NCBI GenBank assembly: GCA_019973155.2
Contig: BPQB01000063.1
Coordinates: forward strand, 124,001 to 188,000
Source: Phanerochaete sordida
Lineage: Eukaryota > Basidiomycota > Agaricomycetes > Polyporales > Phanerochaetaceae
Direction: 5' to 3'
DNA: 64,000 nucleotides
Shown: positions 46,183 through 58,570 of the stretch, piece by piece
Layout: the number at the start of each line of letters is the position of its first letter
How positions within the stretch are numbered: position 1 is the first letter of the stretch
Translations under genes and position numbers: made by a program
The notes under the pieces: generated by a model
Told to the model about the DNA's origin: nothing
The model's database searches: none
Seen by the model: the letters and a program-made list of their open reading frames with translations, nothing else

Positions 46183-47524
46183 CTATACTGGGGCGATGCC
46201 GACGAGCTTGCGCAGCTCTTCGAAGATGAGGAAGCTCACGATTGTATGCGTGCCGAGCTGCGCCAGATGTGAGTCTTCGTTCGCGTCCAAACAGCAAGGA
46301 GACGTACGCGTGCCCAGCACATGCTGAAGCCTTTGTAAAACGCCATCGGGCCCTCGTTCACGAGGATCGTGCGCACACCATGGAACACGCCCTTCAGCTC
46401 ACGATTCTTGTCCGTCATGAGCCGCACCTTGACGACGTCGACGGGGCTCGACATCACCGAGCAGCACAACCTATCCCTCCTCAGCGCACACACCCCACAG
46501 CACAAACGGCGGCACGCACCCCGCGAAGAGGCTGGCGGTGATGTGCAGCGGCAGGCCCTCGCGCATCACGCCGTGCGCCTTGAGGCTCTGCTTCACCTGG
46601 TCGTAGCTCGCGATCTGCGAGATCGAGAGGATCACGCCGCGCGCCGTCGTCGCCTCCGCGCCGCGCCACAGCGCGCGCACCCCGCCGAACGGCACGCCCG
46701 TCGCCGCGCCCTCGCGGAAGACGCTTGCGAACGCGTGCGCGGTGTGGTGGTAGGGCCGGCCCTGTGGGTAGTGCGCCTGCATGCGCACTGCGGGATGCGT
46801 TAGAAGGGGGGCGGGGAGGGAGGGGCGGCGGCGTGCCTTTGACGACGTCCGTCGGGTTCGCGATGAACGACCCGATCGAGGACGAGCATGTCGCCGCGAG
46901 GACCTTGAGCGCGACGCCTTCGCGCGTGAGCGCGCCGTTCGACGCTGAATTCAGCCTGTCCTCATGTAAGTCGCGGCGCGCGGGGAGGAAGGGAGGAGAG
47001 GGCTCACGTGTCCTTGAAGAACTCGTACGTGCCGAGGCGCATGCCCGAGTACGTGAACTCGCGCATCATGCTCGCCGCGAAGCCGTGCGTAAGCGCCCTT
47101 GGGCCTTCCGCGCGCACCATCTGCGCGCCGACTGCCCAGAACGCGTTTGCGGACTGCCCGGGGACTGCATGCTGTCAGCAAAGCGCGATGGGGAGGAAAG
47201 CAGTGGGCGTACGTTGTGTTCGGAGCTGTTGGCGTACTTTGATGCTGCACAGGCGCACTTCATCAGTGGCTACTCGTCTTCACCGGCGTGCTAAGGACGT
47301 ACACGTCGAACGGGTTCGTTACTCCGGAGGCGCACATAGCTGTGGTTGCGTGTCAGTCCAAGCCAAAGACCAGGAGGAGGCTGATACGCACTGCTCATCG
47401 CCGCACACAGATACTTCAGCGCGTAATCCCTCGCCGACGTCTGTGCGGGGCGCAGCACAGCGAGCTTCGCGTCAAGGTGCGCGACCTCATCCTCGAGGGT
47501 CGTGACGCTCGGGGCCGCGGACAT
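46183..47524 (-). CDS. Mitochondrial carrier family transporter (dicarboxylate-carrier-like)
   Basis: Exons (minus) 47524-47392, 47339-47303, 47244-47213, 47164-47008, 46955-46837, 46787-46520, 46470-46308 and 46257-46183 give 327 residues. The three repeats each carry a PxDxxKxR signature: NPFDVIKVRQQL, NPTDVVKVRMQ and SPVDVVKVRLM. Other landmarks are FAASMMREFTYSGMRLGTYE, GVRALWRGAEATTARGVIL and EGPMAFYKGF. So it is a six-helix inner-membrane solute exchanger. The RQQL and GMRLGTYE patterns suggest the dicarboxylate/oxaloacetate branch, but the substrate is inference. The start is at MSAAPSVTTLEDE; an in-frame upstream extension has no ATG. The intron 46836-46788 has a GC donor (GCACGC). 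Exons 2 and 3 are tiny (37 and 32 nt) and split the first signature. Confidence 0.9.
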
Positions 47525-48439
47525 CGTGTGCGATCCGTCGTGCGAGTGGTAGCGTTCGGAGGGCCCAGCGGAAGACGCAGAGCACGCAGAGGGAGGAGAC
47601 AGAGCGCAGGAGGACGGGCATGGCGGCGCGCGAGCTGGCGGGAGGCGCAACGGCGGTCAGGAGTTCCGCATGACCTCCGGGGCCGGGTCTCCGTCACGCG
47701 CAGCGTCGTGGCGGAATGTCTCAGGAAGTGTCATGGGTCGTGCAGCGGGAGGGCCGTTGGAGCGTAGAGCCGAAGAAATGGGGCGTTGCATGGGGATGTG
47801 TTGGCGCGTCGAGGCGCGGTCGAAGGCGTTGGGGAGCGCGTCGGCGTTGCTCAGCCAGTTGTTATCGCTCGGAGGTGCAGAAGGGGATACGGGGCACGTT
47901 GGAGGTTGCTGACGAGATGTGCCCTGTCGGCCGACGACGAGAAGGCGGTCTGTCGAGATGGCGGACTGGAGATAGACGAGAGCGAAAGCAACACGTGATT
48001 TTATACGAAGATGGAGGGCGCATCAGCGCATCAATCCTCTCGTCGCGACCTCGCCGCGGCGCATTTGAGTGTGGCAACGCGTCGGCTGCCCTGCTCAGCG
48101 GACAACGTCCACGAGCATGAGCTGTGGTCGTATCGGGTCTTCGTTTTTCTTTGTCTCTTAATAGGCCGCCTCTTCTAGACTCGTTGCCGGAGACCAGGCC
48201 TTGCACGCACACTAGTGACGGCAGCTCTCTGCCGTCGTGGCATGCAAGAAACGTCAAGCATGTATATATCCTGAATGCGTACATGCTCGTGAGTGAGTCG
48301 CCTGCAGACGTGCTGCGAAGCTCCCCGGCGTAGCACGGAGCTAGGGTTAGGGTCTGAACGTAACGACGGGGCGCTTTGAACGGGAAGCGAGCCCGACTGC
48401 TTGATCCTCGACCACGACGATGAAATAGTCGCCGTCCGT
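47525..48439. other. divergent promoter region
   Basis: 0.9 kb between the carrier (-) and the HbrB-like gene (+). It contains the telomere-like word TAGGGTTAGGG at 48342-48352. No coding frame supported. Confidence 0.5.
48342..48352 (+). promoter_or_regulatory. Telomere-repeat-like element TAGGGTTAGGG
   Basis: Nearly two TTAGGG units about 90 bp before the HbrB-like ATG. In other fungi Tbf1/TRF-type proteins bind such words in promoters; function here is inference. Confidence 0.35.
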
Positions 48440-50520
48440 ATGGCGAGTCGATCTGCACGCGGCCGACGGACATCTCAGGACAACAACCTCATGCGCACTC
48501 CCGAACGGACCCGCCGCTCGCTGAGCCAGGGCGACGACACCCCGCGACCAGCGGGTCTCGGCGTTTTCCACAGCGTCAACCCGTCTCCCAACTCTGGGTC
48601 CCACGACGCCAACAGCGCCGACCACGCCCATGCCTCCAAGCGGCTCGGCTTCCTGGGCGAGAAGCTCCTCTCCTCGTCGTCCGCCTCGTCGTCCGCCCTC
48701 CGCGCCGCCGCCAGCGCGAACGCCTCCCGAAGCCATTCTCGCGCCGACTCTGCCAATCTCCTCTCGCTCCCGCGCGACGCGACCGCCTCGCCGACCCCGA
48801 TGGCCGCCGCTGCCGGTCACAGCCACCATTCGAAGGCCCATGCGTCCCCATCCAAGGTGCGTGGTGACATCACCCCGGCCTGTCCGAGCAGTCCCTGCGA
48901 CAATTGCGGCGCACGGAGCAGACAACACCGGTGCTCGTCCCATCCTTGTCATGATTAGCTCTGCCCCCTCGCCTATAAACGTCTCGCCACCCGCTTCCCT
49001 CACCTCCGCTGCCACTCTCTTCTCTTGTACGTGTACATAGTCTTATCGTGTGCACTATTCTAGCTTGTCTCCCGCGAAATGCACCGCCTTGGGAATCTCG
49101 CACACCTCCCGGTCCTGAACTCGTCTCCCTCAAACGTGAGCCTGGTACCGTCCACCAGCACGACACTCGTCGGCTCGTCCAGTGTGGGAGACAATCCCTG
49201 GGCTGCACTTGCCCTGTACATCCTGCCCCTCTTCAACGGAGAAGGACTCCGCGTACCCATGTCAGTTCCCCTTCCCTCCCAGTCGCCTCGGAGCTCATGT
49301 GTCTTGACAAGCAAGTGAAGATCTCAATGCCCTTGTGAAACGCCACATCCAATCTACCGTCTCGGCATCCCCTTCCAAGGCCTTGACTGCGCTTGAAAAT
49401 GATGCCTCGGAGCTCATCGGGGCTGGGATCGTCACGCTGAACTCCAAGCTGATAGGCGTGGAGGAGGAAGAGCTGGTGGATCGGGTGGTGGAAATCTGGA
49501 AATTCTTCTGGGACGAAGTGCTTCCATACGTCGAAGGGGTGAGTCGTGTGGCGTCCTCACATCGTAAACTCGGCTTACACGCGCTGCAGGCCCTTCTACC
49601 ATTGCAAACAGATCCACTCTTGCTGTCGCTCTACAAGATCCCGAAGCCCCACAAGCCCGCATCGCCAGTCGGCCAGAATGGCACCGGCATTGCCACTCCC
49701 TCCTTCAAGACCCAGCAGATCGACGTCCGCACCATCGCCCTGCGGTACTTCCGCGATCAAATCATATACCCCGTCTTCTCGCACCTCCATGACCACCTCA
49801 ACGCCCTCAAAGAACGCTATCCGCAGACGACGGGCCCTCCGCCTCGCCTCCAGCAGATGTACGCCTCCTCCCTTCACTTGCGCTTTGGCACTAATTCCCT
49901 CGCAGGCTCCTCGTCCTCCTCTCGCAGCGCACGCTCCCCGTGCTGTACTCGCTCACCGTGACGCCTCCGCCGCCACCGGCAGGCGAAGAGGCCGTGCAGG
50001 CCCTGCTCCGCGCGATCCGCACACCGCTCGTGCAGACGTCGCCCGACAAGCCGCACCTGCGCGCCACGGGCGCGCCCTCGTTCCTCAGCGCCGGCGTCCC
50101 GCGCGACCGCCGCGGGCGCATCGCGCGCAAGCCCGAGCGCGCCCCGAGCCCGGACGTCCCGCCGCTGCCCGTCGACGACGAGCACGGCGAGGACACACCG
50201 CGGCTCGGCGCGGCGTTTGTGGAGGGGCGCGAGCTGCTCGAGAGCCTGAAGTGCGTTCCGTTCCGTTCGTGGGTGCGCACGCGCTGACTGGATGTGCAGG
50301 AGCCCCGACCCCGAGAGCGCGCAGCGCGCGAGCATGGGCGGCTGGGGCCTCGGCCTCGGCGGCGAGGACCGTGCCCACGAGGACTATGACAAGGACGAGG
50401 ATCTGAACTGGGACCAGGCCCAGGTGCGCGCTCTCCGTCCTGTACCTCCTCCCCGGGACTGACGCGCGAGACCCACAGGCCGTCGTCGAGCGCATGGTCG
50501 GCATGAACCCGCCCATATAG
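48440..50520 (+). CDS. HbrB/Bit61-like TORC2 subunit (PRR5/Protor family)
   Basis: Exons 48440-48856, 49064-49260, 49316-49538, 49590-49858, 49906-50250, 50300-50423 and 50479-50520 give 538 residues. Residues 1-139 are Ser/Ala/His-rich and disordered. The HbrB domain follows: LVSREMHRLGNLAHLP, NPWAALALYILPLFNGEG, VPIEDLNALVKRHIQ, then LLPLQTDPLLLSLYKI, TIALRYFRDQIIYPVF and LLVLLSQRTLPVLYSL. The family binds TOR complex 2, which controls actin polarity and wall integrity; Aspergillus HbrB mutants are hyperbranching. An acidic tail with WDQAQ and AVVERMVGMNPPI ends the protein. The first intron is 207 nt, much longer than the rest, so a missed small exon is possible. ATG 48440 is the first in frame. 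Confidence 0.88.
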
Positions 50521-51160
50521 CGCGCGCGCCCGTCGCGCACCCTATCTATTCCTACTTATTCTCCCCTCTTCACTGTAGCTTTCTCGTCTCCCATCCCCAG
50601 GTTATCACCCCCGGTTATATCCCGCGTCTCGCGCCGCACCGCGCCGACGCACCTGCTTTCGAATGTAGCGCGCTCGTGTACAAATATAATGGCCTGTCTC
50701 TGTGGTCTCGCTCGCTCCCCGGGACGGCTTCTGTCGGGTGTGCACGGCGGGTCCAGACTCCCCAGCGAGCCGTGCGTGCGACGGCCGGCAGGTCACGGCG
50801 GCGTGTCGCGCGACCCTGGGGCCCAGGTCGCGCCCCACGCGTCCGAGGATCCCAGGCCCGAGGGATCGGCGGGGCAGGCGATAGCCACCGCTAATCGCCG
50901 TGGTCTGGAGCCCCTCGCGCGCCCGCACGCCCAGAGGGCGACGAAGCGTGAGGATCATGATAAAAAGAGCGAAGCACAGCTGCTGCGGGGACCGAGACCT
51001 GCAGGGCACGCAGCCTGAGAGCCCGCGCGCTGCCGTCACGCGCGTGCGCGACCGGGCCCAGACTGCAATTTTATCTCCTCGTATTCAATGCGCAGAGCTA
51101 ACGGCCGCGGGGCGCGTCCCTCCCACCTCCGCACGCCCGCGCGCCCGGCCCGAAACGAGG
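50521..51160. other. convergent 3' region, GC-rich
   Basis: 640 bp between the HbrB-like stop (+) and the membrane protein stop (-). The frames here are composition-driven Arg/Gly-rich shadows. No gene called. Confidence 0.5.
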
Positions 51161-52067
51161 CTACACCGCGAGCGTGTGCGCACGCGCCGCCTGGGCCACG
51201 TCCCGTGCCGCCGCCGCGGGCGCGAGCCTGCGCACGGTCCAGGCCACGCGCAGCGTCTGCGCGGCGCACGCCGCGAGTGCGAGGGCCGCTGCGACGCGCG
51301 GGCAGGGGCGCGGCGCGGGCGGTGCGCCGGTCGCGGAGGGCGGGAAGACGTGGCTCGTCGCGAGCGCGAGGGCGAAGGACGCTGCGGACCTGGAGAGGCG
51401 GCGCGTGAGCGGTGCGTGCGTCGAGGAGCGGTGGACAGACCAGAGCAGGAGCGTCGCGGGGGCGAGCAGCGTCGCGAGTGGGTTGGGCCAGCGTCGGGCG
51501 GTGAGTGTCTCGAGGTTCTGCAGGAGGTCGGCGTCGGACGTCAGTGGGGCGGACCACAACGATGACGGACGTACGCCGATCCACGCGACGGCGTGCTCCG
51601 CCGCCTTGATCCTGGCGAGGTGCAGGTACAGCAGGGCGCCGCAGCCGAGGCTCGACAGCGCGCACAGGAACGCGACGGCGGCGCTCGTGCGCGCGACGTC
51701 GCTGCCGGCGACCCGCGGGTCCTGGAGCATCGTCGCGGTCGTGCTGGTGCCGTTAGCGCATCTACAATGGAACGCGGCGGAGGGCTCACCCGATGAAGAC
51801 GGCCGAGACGTAGTTCGTCATCTGCCACTGCTCGAGGAGGCCGCGTGCGGTGCGTTTCCAGTGCCGGGCGAAGTGCTCGGGCAGGGCGGGATCGTGCGGC
51901 GCGGCCTGCAGCGCGGACGCGAGCACGGCGAGGCCCTCGAGCTCGCCGGCCAGCTCCTCGCGGAGCAGCGACAGCGGTGCGAGGCCCCGGTAGAGCAACG
52001 AGCCCTTGTCGAGGAGAGCCCTGTAGAGCGTGACGAAGGACGTGCCGACGCTGGTTCCGCCGCCCAT
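51161..52067 (-). CDS. Agaricomycete multipass membrane protein, function unknown
   Basis: Exons (minus) 52067-51790 and 51743-51161 (46-nt intron, phase 2) give 286 residues. The region EQWQMTNYVSAVFIGTTATM, then RTSAAVAFLCALSSLGCGALLYLHLARI matches the pattern of a family known to me only as hypothetical proteins in Agaricomycetes (W-x-x-S-N-Y-x-S ... ALICALMSLxYGC). Further hydrophobic segments: LATLLAPATLLLWSVHR, ASFALALATSHVF and VAAALALAACAAQTL. About four to five membrane helices. The N-terminal 90 residues are soluble and helical. No catalytic motif. The start MGGGTSVGTSFVTLY is the only ATG giving this frame. Confidence 0.75.
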
Positions 52068-53577
52068 GCTGAATAGCGGACGTTGAGCAGGCCGTCCGCT
52101 GCGACAGCAAGAGCGAGGATGACACACCTTGTTAAAGCTGCGAGCAGTATCACGACGGCAGGCCGAGGCTCTCTGCGTCTTCGCAGAATATAAACCCGCA
52201 GTGCGCACACCTTACGCAAACCCAAGTACCAGAGCCCTCCCACAGCGCGCCCTGGTAGCCCAGACCTCCCGGCCACCCACCCGAAGCGCATCAGCACATG
52301 ATTGGCCGCGCGCGACGGCAAAGCCACGGCCAGCGGGCGCCCAGCGTGGCCCGCGGTGCAGGTCCAGACCACGTCGCGCAGAAATCAGCGAGATCCCTGG
52401 CGTATCTGGCGTCGCGGGCCCAGACCGCGCGCCGATTAGAGTTGCCGGGCGCACGTAAAGAGGCACGGCGCCGCAGGCGTACGGCAGTGCCGCGTGTGCT
52501 GCGCGTGATGCTGGAAAACGCTTGTCAGTGAGGCCTGGTGAGGAGGCGCGTCCAGAACGCTGCGGCGTACAGGCCAGTCTGGGCCATTGGACGTCATGTC
52601 CGGGGCATGCATGATGCCAGGGATGCCGTGAAAGGTCAGACTTGACGCATCTGGGCTTAGATTTGGCACGACCGTCGCTGTGGCCGGCAGGTGAGAGCCA
52701 ACTTGAACACCTTCCCGTTGCGCCAGCAGCCTGAACGCGTTGGCACGTGGCAACCCTAACCTCGACCTCCTCTCCTTTACAAACACTGCACACCTCAAAT
52801 TCTCAAGCCATGCGCGCAAACACGACGTCGCATAACTGCACAACATAAGATACACCGACGAGTGTCCACGATTCACTACCTAACACAGGGGGACTACAAC
52901 AGCAGAGCGTACAGTACGGGCGACACGAACGGGACAAAACACACGCAAAGCCAAATAACGCCAACATCCGCGAGAGCGAAGCAAAGAAGCGAAGCAAAGA
53001 AGACGGGTCCGAGAGCATGCAGGCAGTGGTGGTACAGAGCGCGCAGAACAGTAACGTAACCTAGACGGCGGGACATATAAGCAGTGGAGGTCGGGAGCAG
53101 GGGGTGGGCACGAGGGGCAGCGAGCGAAGGCGGACGGGACGAGGGACGAGGGATGAGAACGAGCAAGGCGCAGGGACGAGCTCAGGCAGAGCAGTGATTA
53201 CAACGTACAGAGTATTACGACGGGTAAGCGGTAAGCGGGGCCAGTGAGATAACGAGGCGGAGAAGCGGAGCTTTTGGGTGGCCCGGAGGCTGAGACGACA
53301 GAACTAGGGGGAGCAGGAGATGGAAGGTGATATGCAGGAGAGAGGACTGAGTGCGAGCAAAAATGGCGATTAGGTCGAGCAGATGAGCGGAGCGTCTGAT
53401 TAAGCCGGGGATGGAGACGACAAAGTGAGAGTGAGGTGATATGCAGGAGGCAGTCGAGAACAAGGAAGTGGTGAGTGGCAAGTTGAGCAAGCCATCTGTG
53501 TTGACGCAAAGGAGAACGTGGAAGACAGGTCGGCGGCGGCGGCGCGGAAGTGCTGCGGATGGGCATCGGGGCATCAC
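52068..53577. other. 1.5-kb intergenic region
   Basis: Between the membrane protein start (-) and the MEI2-like stop (-). The part near 53578 is purine-rich on the plus strand and likely a long 3' UTR of the MEI2-like gene. Short frames have no support. Confidence 0.5.
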
Positions 53578-56500
53578 CTAGAACCGCGGCCCGTACCCAG
53601 CCTCGCGATACTGCCCGTGGAAGTGATGCTGGCGATGGCCAGGGCCGTGTCCGTGGCCGTGTGCGTAGTGGTGCGCGCCGGGGACGAACAGCGCGCCGCG
53701 GTTGCTCGCGCTGCGCTCCTTGCGGCGGAGGTGCGTCGGCGGCGGGAACGGCTCGGGGAGGCCCTGGCTCGGGCCGTCGGAGAAGAAGATCTTGGGCCGC
53801 CAGGCCTCGCGCTCGTCCATGATGCACGAGTTCTTGAACTTCTCGACGAGGGCCTCTTTCCCTCTGGAGATAGGGTTCAGCGTCGCGAGATGAGAGCGAT
53901 AGAACCGGATGCAACGCACTGATAGTTCGCATAACTCATCTGGAGGACCTTCTCGCTGGAGTACATGTTCCTACGGCGACGATCAGCACACGCAGAACCC
54001 AACGGTACAAAACGATCGCCACGTACCACTTGACGCCAAGCTGCGTCGTTGCAAAGTGCATGAGGTCCTGGACGGTAATGAAGTTGACGAACGCGTATCC
54101 GACGTTGCATCCTGGCACACACCATCCCATCAGCATCAACCTACCACATGACGCGCACACAATACGCACCGTTCTGGAAGTCCATCCTGAGATACAGGAA
54201 ATCGATACGCCTCGGACAGACACGGTCGATGAACTTCATGAGGTCCGCGTCGCTCATCTTGTTCGGGATGTTCTTGATCATGACCGTGGTGCGCGTGTCG
54301 AGGCCGTTCTCGATGTTCACGATGTTGAGCTGGTTCTTCTCGCTGACGGCACCTTTGTCGAGCGTGCCCTCCGCGAAGCCGAGTTCGGTCGACGGCGTGA
54401 AGCTGCCGTCGAACGACTCGCCGGACGACGAGCGCCCGAAGGCCGACGACGAGCCACGGGCGCTGCGTTCGGAGAGCTGGCCCCGGTGCGGCCGTGAGTG
54501 CTTCCTGCCGTCCCGGTTGGACGAAGTGTTGCGCTCGACGAGACCTGTGGAGCCTACGGAGTTGTCGTAAGGAGGTAGCTCTGATGGGTACATCCAGCCA
54601 GCCGAGTCACGGTGCACGCCATACCCGGTGTTCGCAGGCATCGTGTAAGGATCAAACTGCGGGGCGGGCGTTGGCGGAGGGAATTGATATCCTGTGTACT
54701 GCGGGACGACGGGCTGAGAGAAGAAAGTCTCCGGAGATGGCAGGTGGTGGGGGGCGTCGTGTGACGCTGGGCTTGCGCAATCGAAAGGATGGTGGGCGTA
54801 GTCGAAGCCCGAAAACTGTGCGCCGTACTGGTTGTGCACGGTGTTAGCCGCGCCATAAATCCGGTCGGCGTATTCAGAGGCAGCGGGAGGAGCCTGCGGC
54901 GTCCAACGTCAGCGCAGCTTGCAGCCTCGGAAACGAAAAACTCACTCCGTCGAGGCTATTAAAGCGCAGCCCGCCATAGTGGCTCGGGTTGGCGGTAGAC
55001 AGGTCGATCTTAGCCTGCTCATCATAGGGAGTGCGCCGACGGGGAGACCCGTCGTCGGCGCGTTCACCGCCGTACCGTGCCCGGACGTTGACTATATGCG
55101 CGGGATAAATCACTACTCGCATCAGGGAAGCATAGGTGGTGACTCACGATCACTGCTATTGCCCCTCTTCGGAGTCGGGCTCTCTGGAAGGGCTAGAGAC
55201 GATGACGGTGGGCTAGCGAGGTCGAAGACTCCAACGCCACTAGCCCCAGACCCGCACGTCAACATAGGGAACGGCACGACTTGCTCCTTCACAGGCTCCT
55301 CTTCGTCCACGCCGTCGATATCACAGGCCCAGACGATCCGCAGCTGCAGGCCAAAGATAACGCGGCGATCGAACTGTTGACAAGCCATGGTCGCGTGCTC
55401 GCAGTCGTAATAGTCGACGACGAAGGCTTGGATGTCCTGGGCGTTGTTCTGTCCGAGAATGCCGCGGGCAGCGAGCGCACGGGCTGCACCAGACGGAGCG
55501 GGCTTGCAGTAGATGATATTACCGAGCGACGCCATGATGTTGGCGACATTTTCGATCTGGGCAATCCCGGATAGCTTGGAAGCAAGTACGTAGACCTTGC
55601 TTTCTGTACCGTTCCAGATTGTCGAGGGCCGATTGTTCAGCATCTATTCTCCCCAACAGTCAGTAACAAAGCGTGTAGATGTTGCAAGAGTTCATGCCTT
55701 CTCAAGGGCAGGCTTGTCTTTGAACTCAACGCGAAGGCGCATATCGTCTTCCTTTCGCTCGTCGACGACCGGTGAGAACGGGGAAGAGGACATGCGCACT
55801 TCGCTCTTATTAAGCGAACTCGCCAATTTGCCATCGAAGCCGTCAGCGGCACGGCGGGCATCGCTGAGGTCGTAGAACACGATGAGGATAAGGCCTTGAG
55901 GCTGAATCTTCATGATGCCTTTGACACGTGTGATCCCCAGGCGGGTCAGTCCCTGGTGTATTTGGGAGACCACGACCTTGTCGGGCACATGATGAATCTT
56001 TGAACAAGTGTCAGCACGTAGCGGAAAGTATAGGGCAGAGACAACACTCACCAGGAGGAACCTGGTGGGCTTTTTCTCGTCATCCGAAGCCCTAGTGTCG
56101 ACCTCGGGAGCCTGCTGCGCGTCCTGCTCGCTGATGTCACCGAAGACAAGCTTCTTCTCAAAGCGCGGCGTCAAGTCCATGCGCCGCATGCGCGCGTTGA
56201 GCTCTGCAAGGTTCTCCTGCGCACTCATGGCGATGTCGTCTGCGGCGCCGAGCTCGACGATGCTGCGCCTCTTGAGCTGGAGCTTGCCCCAGGTGAGCGG
56301 GCTGCCGCCGTCGGGCGGTGTGCTGGGCACCGTGTCAGCATCGCCGCCAAAGTCGCACTCGGTGGCGGCCGTGGACGCGGAGTTGAACGAGGACGACGGC
56401 GTGAGCGGGGGCGTCAGCAGGGTGGAGAGCCGGTGCGGGGAGCCGCTGGCAGTTCGGAGCGAGGTGGGCAGACTGTCCTTGCGCGGCGAGTTCTGCGCGG

Positions 56501-56935
56501 AGTGGACCGAGGGCGACGGGAACGGCTGCAGGTGCTTCGCAGAGAGCGGCGGCGTCGACGGAGGACCGACGGCAAGATCGAGAGGGTGCAGGCGCGGGCG
56601 AGCGCCAGAGTGACCGAATGGGAAAGACCTGTGGATGGCCGTCAGGATGGGTCACTTGAGCGCGTCAACACGCCGCTGCATGCGATCGCCGCGGCCGCCA
56701 CAGACGATGTCATTTGCCAGCGAGCCTGTTCGACGCCGCCGGCAGAGCCTGTACTCACCAGTCCGGAAGAGACGGCGACGAGTTGACGCGTCCGTGAGGT
56801 GTACGGTCGTTATTACGCCTCTCTGGGGACAGCTGGAAGCGCGGGTCAGGGTCGACGGTGATGAGACACGAGCGTAGGTCGCACCTCGTCGTTGAAGCGG
56901 GAAACGCTGGGGAAAGGAACGGTGTGGGGCTCCAT
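53578..56935 (-). CDS. MEI2-like RNA-binding protein
   Basis: Exons (minus) 56935-56885, 56832-56759, 56628-56052, 55997-55698, 55643-55148, 55091-54946, 54893-54170, 54111-54027, 53970-53920 and 53863-53578 give 929 residues. The C-terminal RRM is the MEI2 type: TRTTVMIKNIPNKMSDADLM, then CNVGYAFVNFITVQDLMHFA, and YANYQGKEALVEKFKNSCIM. Two upstream RRM-like parts are RFLLIHHVPDKVVVSQIHQ...GLILIVFYDLSDARRAADGF and ESKVYVLASKL...DIQAFVVDYYDCEHATMACQ. The N-terminus, MEPHTVPFPSVSRFNDE, and linkers are Ser/Pro-rich. In fission yeast Mei2 switches cells into meiosis by binding meiRNA, so a role in sexual or developmental RNA control is plausible. The intron 55697-55644 has a GC donor; intron 56051-55998 is 54 nt and in frame. 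The C-terminus is His/Gly-rich. Confidence 0.93.
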
Positions 56936-58570
56936 TATTCACAAAGCAATACGAGGTACAAAAGCGAGCGGAGAGGCGGCGGCCGCGGGCGGGCACGCGA
57001 AAGCAAGAAGGGAGATGAGAGCAAGGAGGCAAGAGGGGGTGGAGGAGTGTTCGAGTGCGCGCGGCGGGTTATAGCGGAAAGGATGGCTGGGGCGGGGCCG
57101 CGAGAGGATCGGGCAGGTGGACTGCCTGCGCGGGATTTCATTTGCTTTGCTGTCAAAGGCCAATCACAATTTGTGCGCGAAGTTGCTTGGGTGCCGTGCG
57201 GGCGCCTGGCTGCCGCGTTCTGCGATGCCCTGACCTGCTTGGGGTGCGGATTCCGTCACGAAGCACGACGTCACGCCTCGCCCACGCGACGGCGTTACGC
57301 CGCCCACCGAGCCTCTTCATTTTCGCTGGCAGAGTCCTCGCCCCCGCGAGCTGTGCCCACCGTGCTTGCACCCCGGGCGCCGCTGGACCCCGCCGCGACC
57401 GTCGCAGAGATCACCTGGGGTCGATCCAAGAAGCCGTTAGCGTGAAACGGGGCCAACGCTGAGGCATCGCCACGGCAACATCTGGGAGTCCCCGTAGTTT
57501 ACCTCGTGCCCGCGCTCTATCGAGATGAGCGCGGCGGGTTCCCACGATAATCCGGCATCACGGTTCGTGCTGTGCGGCATCGGAGGGAGATCCGGGGCGT
57601 GCTCGTCGCCGATGCCCAACCATTCCTCGCTGTCTCCTGCGTTGTGCAACAGTGCCGTGAGTGCGCTGCCACGGCAGAAAAAGGCTGAAGGGTGGGGATG
57701 CATCAAATGGGGTGCCCAGATCGTGGGCAGCTGCGGAAGAGGGAGCAAATCGCGCCCACGTGTCAATCTATCTGTCTCCCGGCTGTTCCCGCGCCACAAA
57801 GCTGCCCTCCCAGCCGCTGCCGTCGGCCTTCTCGGCCCCCGACCTTGGCCCCTCGTGGCCTCCCTTCCTGCGCTGTTGGACTCGCCGTCGACAGCGTCCT
57901 TACGGGCTCTTGCGCGGGGTCTTCTATCGAGTCACGCTAGCGGTCCTGGACACCAGAATCAGCGTAGAAATCAGCGGAGAGCGTCAACATATATTTTAGC
58001 GTTCGACGACTCCCGTGATGTGGATCTGTACCTAGCCTAATATCATCTGGGAAGGCACCGTCGACATACGTTACGGCATTACGGACGCTGGGCGATGTTC
58101 GGTCCGCGCGTGGTGCCCTCGCAGCGCGGAGGACGATTGGTTTGGCAAGCTGGTGGATCTGAGTGTGTGAACTCCGCCCCGAGCACGCTCTAGTCGATTT
58201 CGTGCTGCTCCTCCGCGTGGCGGCGTACCGAGATCCTCGCGTGCTCATCTCGATAGACCGTGATCTGCTCCGAAACGAAAGCTTGGTGAATCCCATGAAT
58301 GACCTCGGAGGCTGCGCTGGCCAGGGACTCCCGTGTTGGGTCTTTCGATGGATAGATGAGCACCGAGTGGATGACTTGGGAGGAAAAGGGAAGAGCTAGA
58401 ACTGCGTGTCAAAACGGTGTGGTGATCTGGAACCAGTTTGTATTGCCCGCCAATCGACACCCGTCAGTTTGGCTTTTCCTTACCGTGGGAATATCGCATG
58501 ATAAGTAAAATACCTTACCGCTTGTTACCTCGCTGCCGAAATCCCGCTCCGAAGGAGCTCTTCCGCGACC
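56936..58570. other. 1.6-kb divergent promoter region
   Basis: It separates the MEI2-like gene (-) and QRI7 (+). It holds GC-rich frames (e.g. 57525-58040 +) without domains or splice logic. Probably two promoters and 5' leaders, possibly with upstream introns. Confidence 0.5.
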
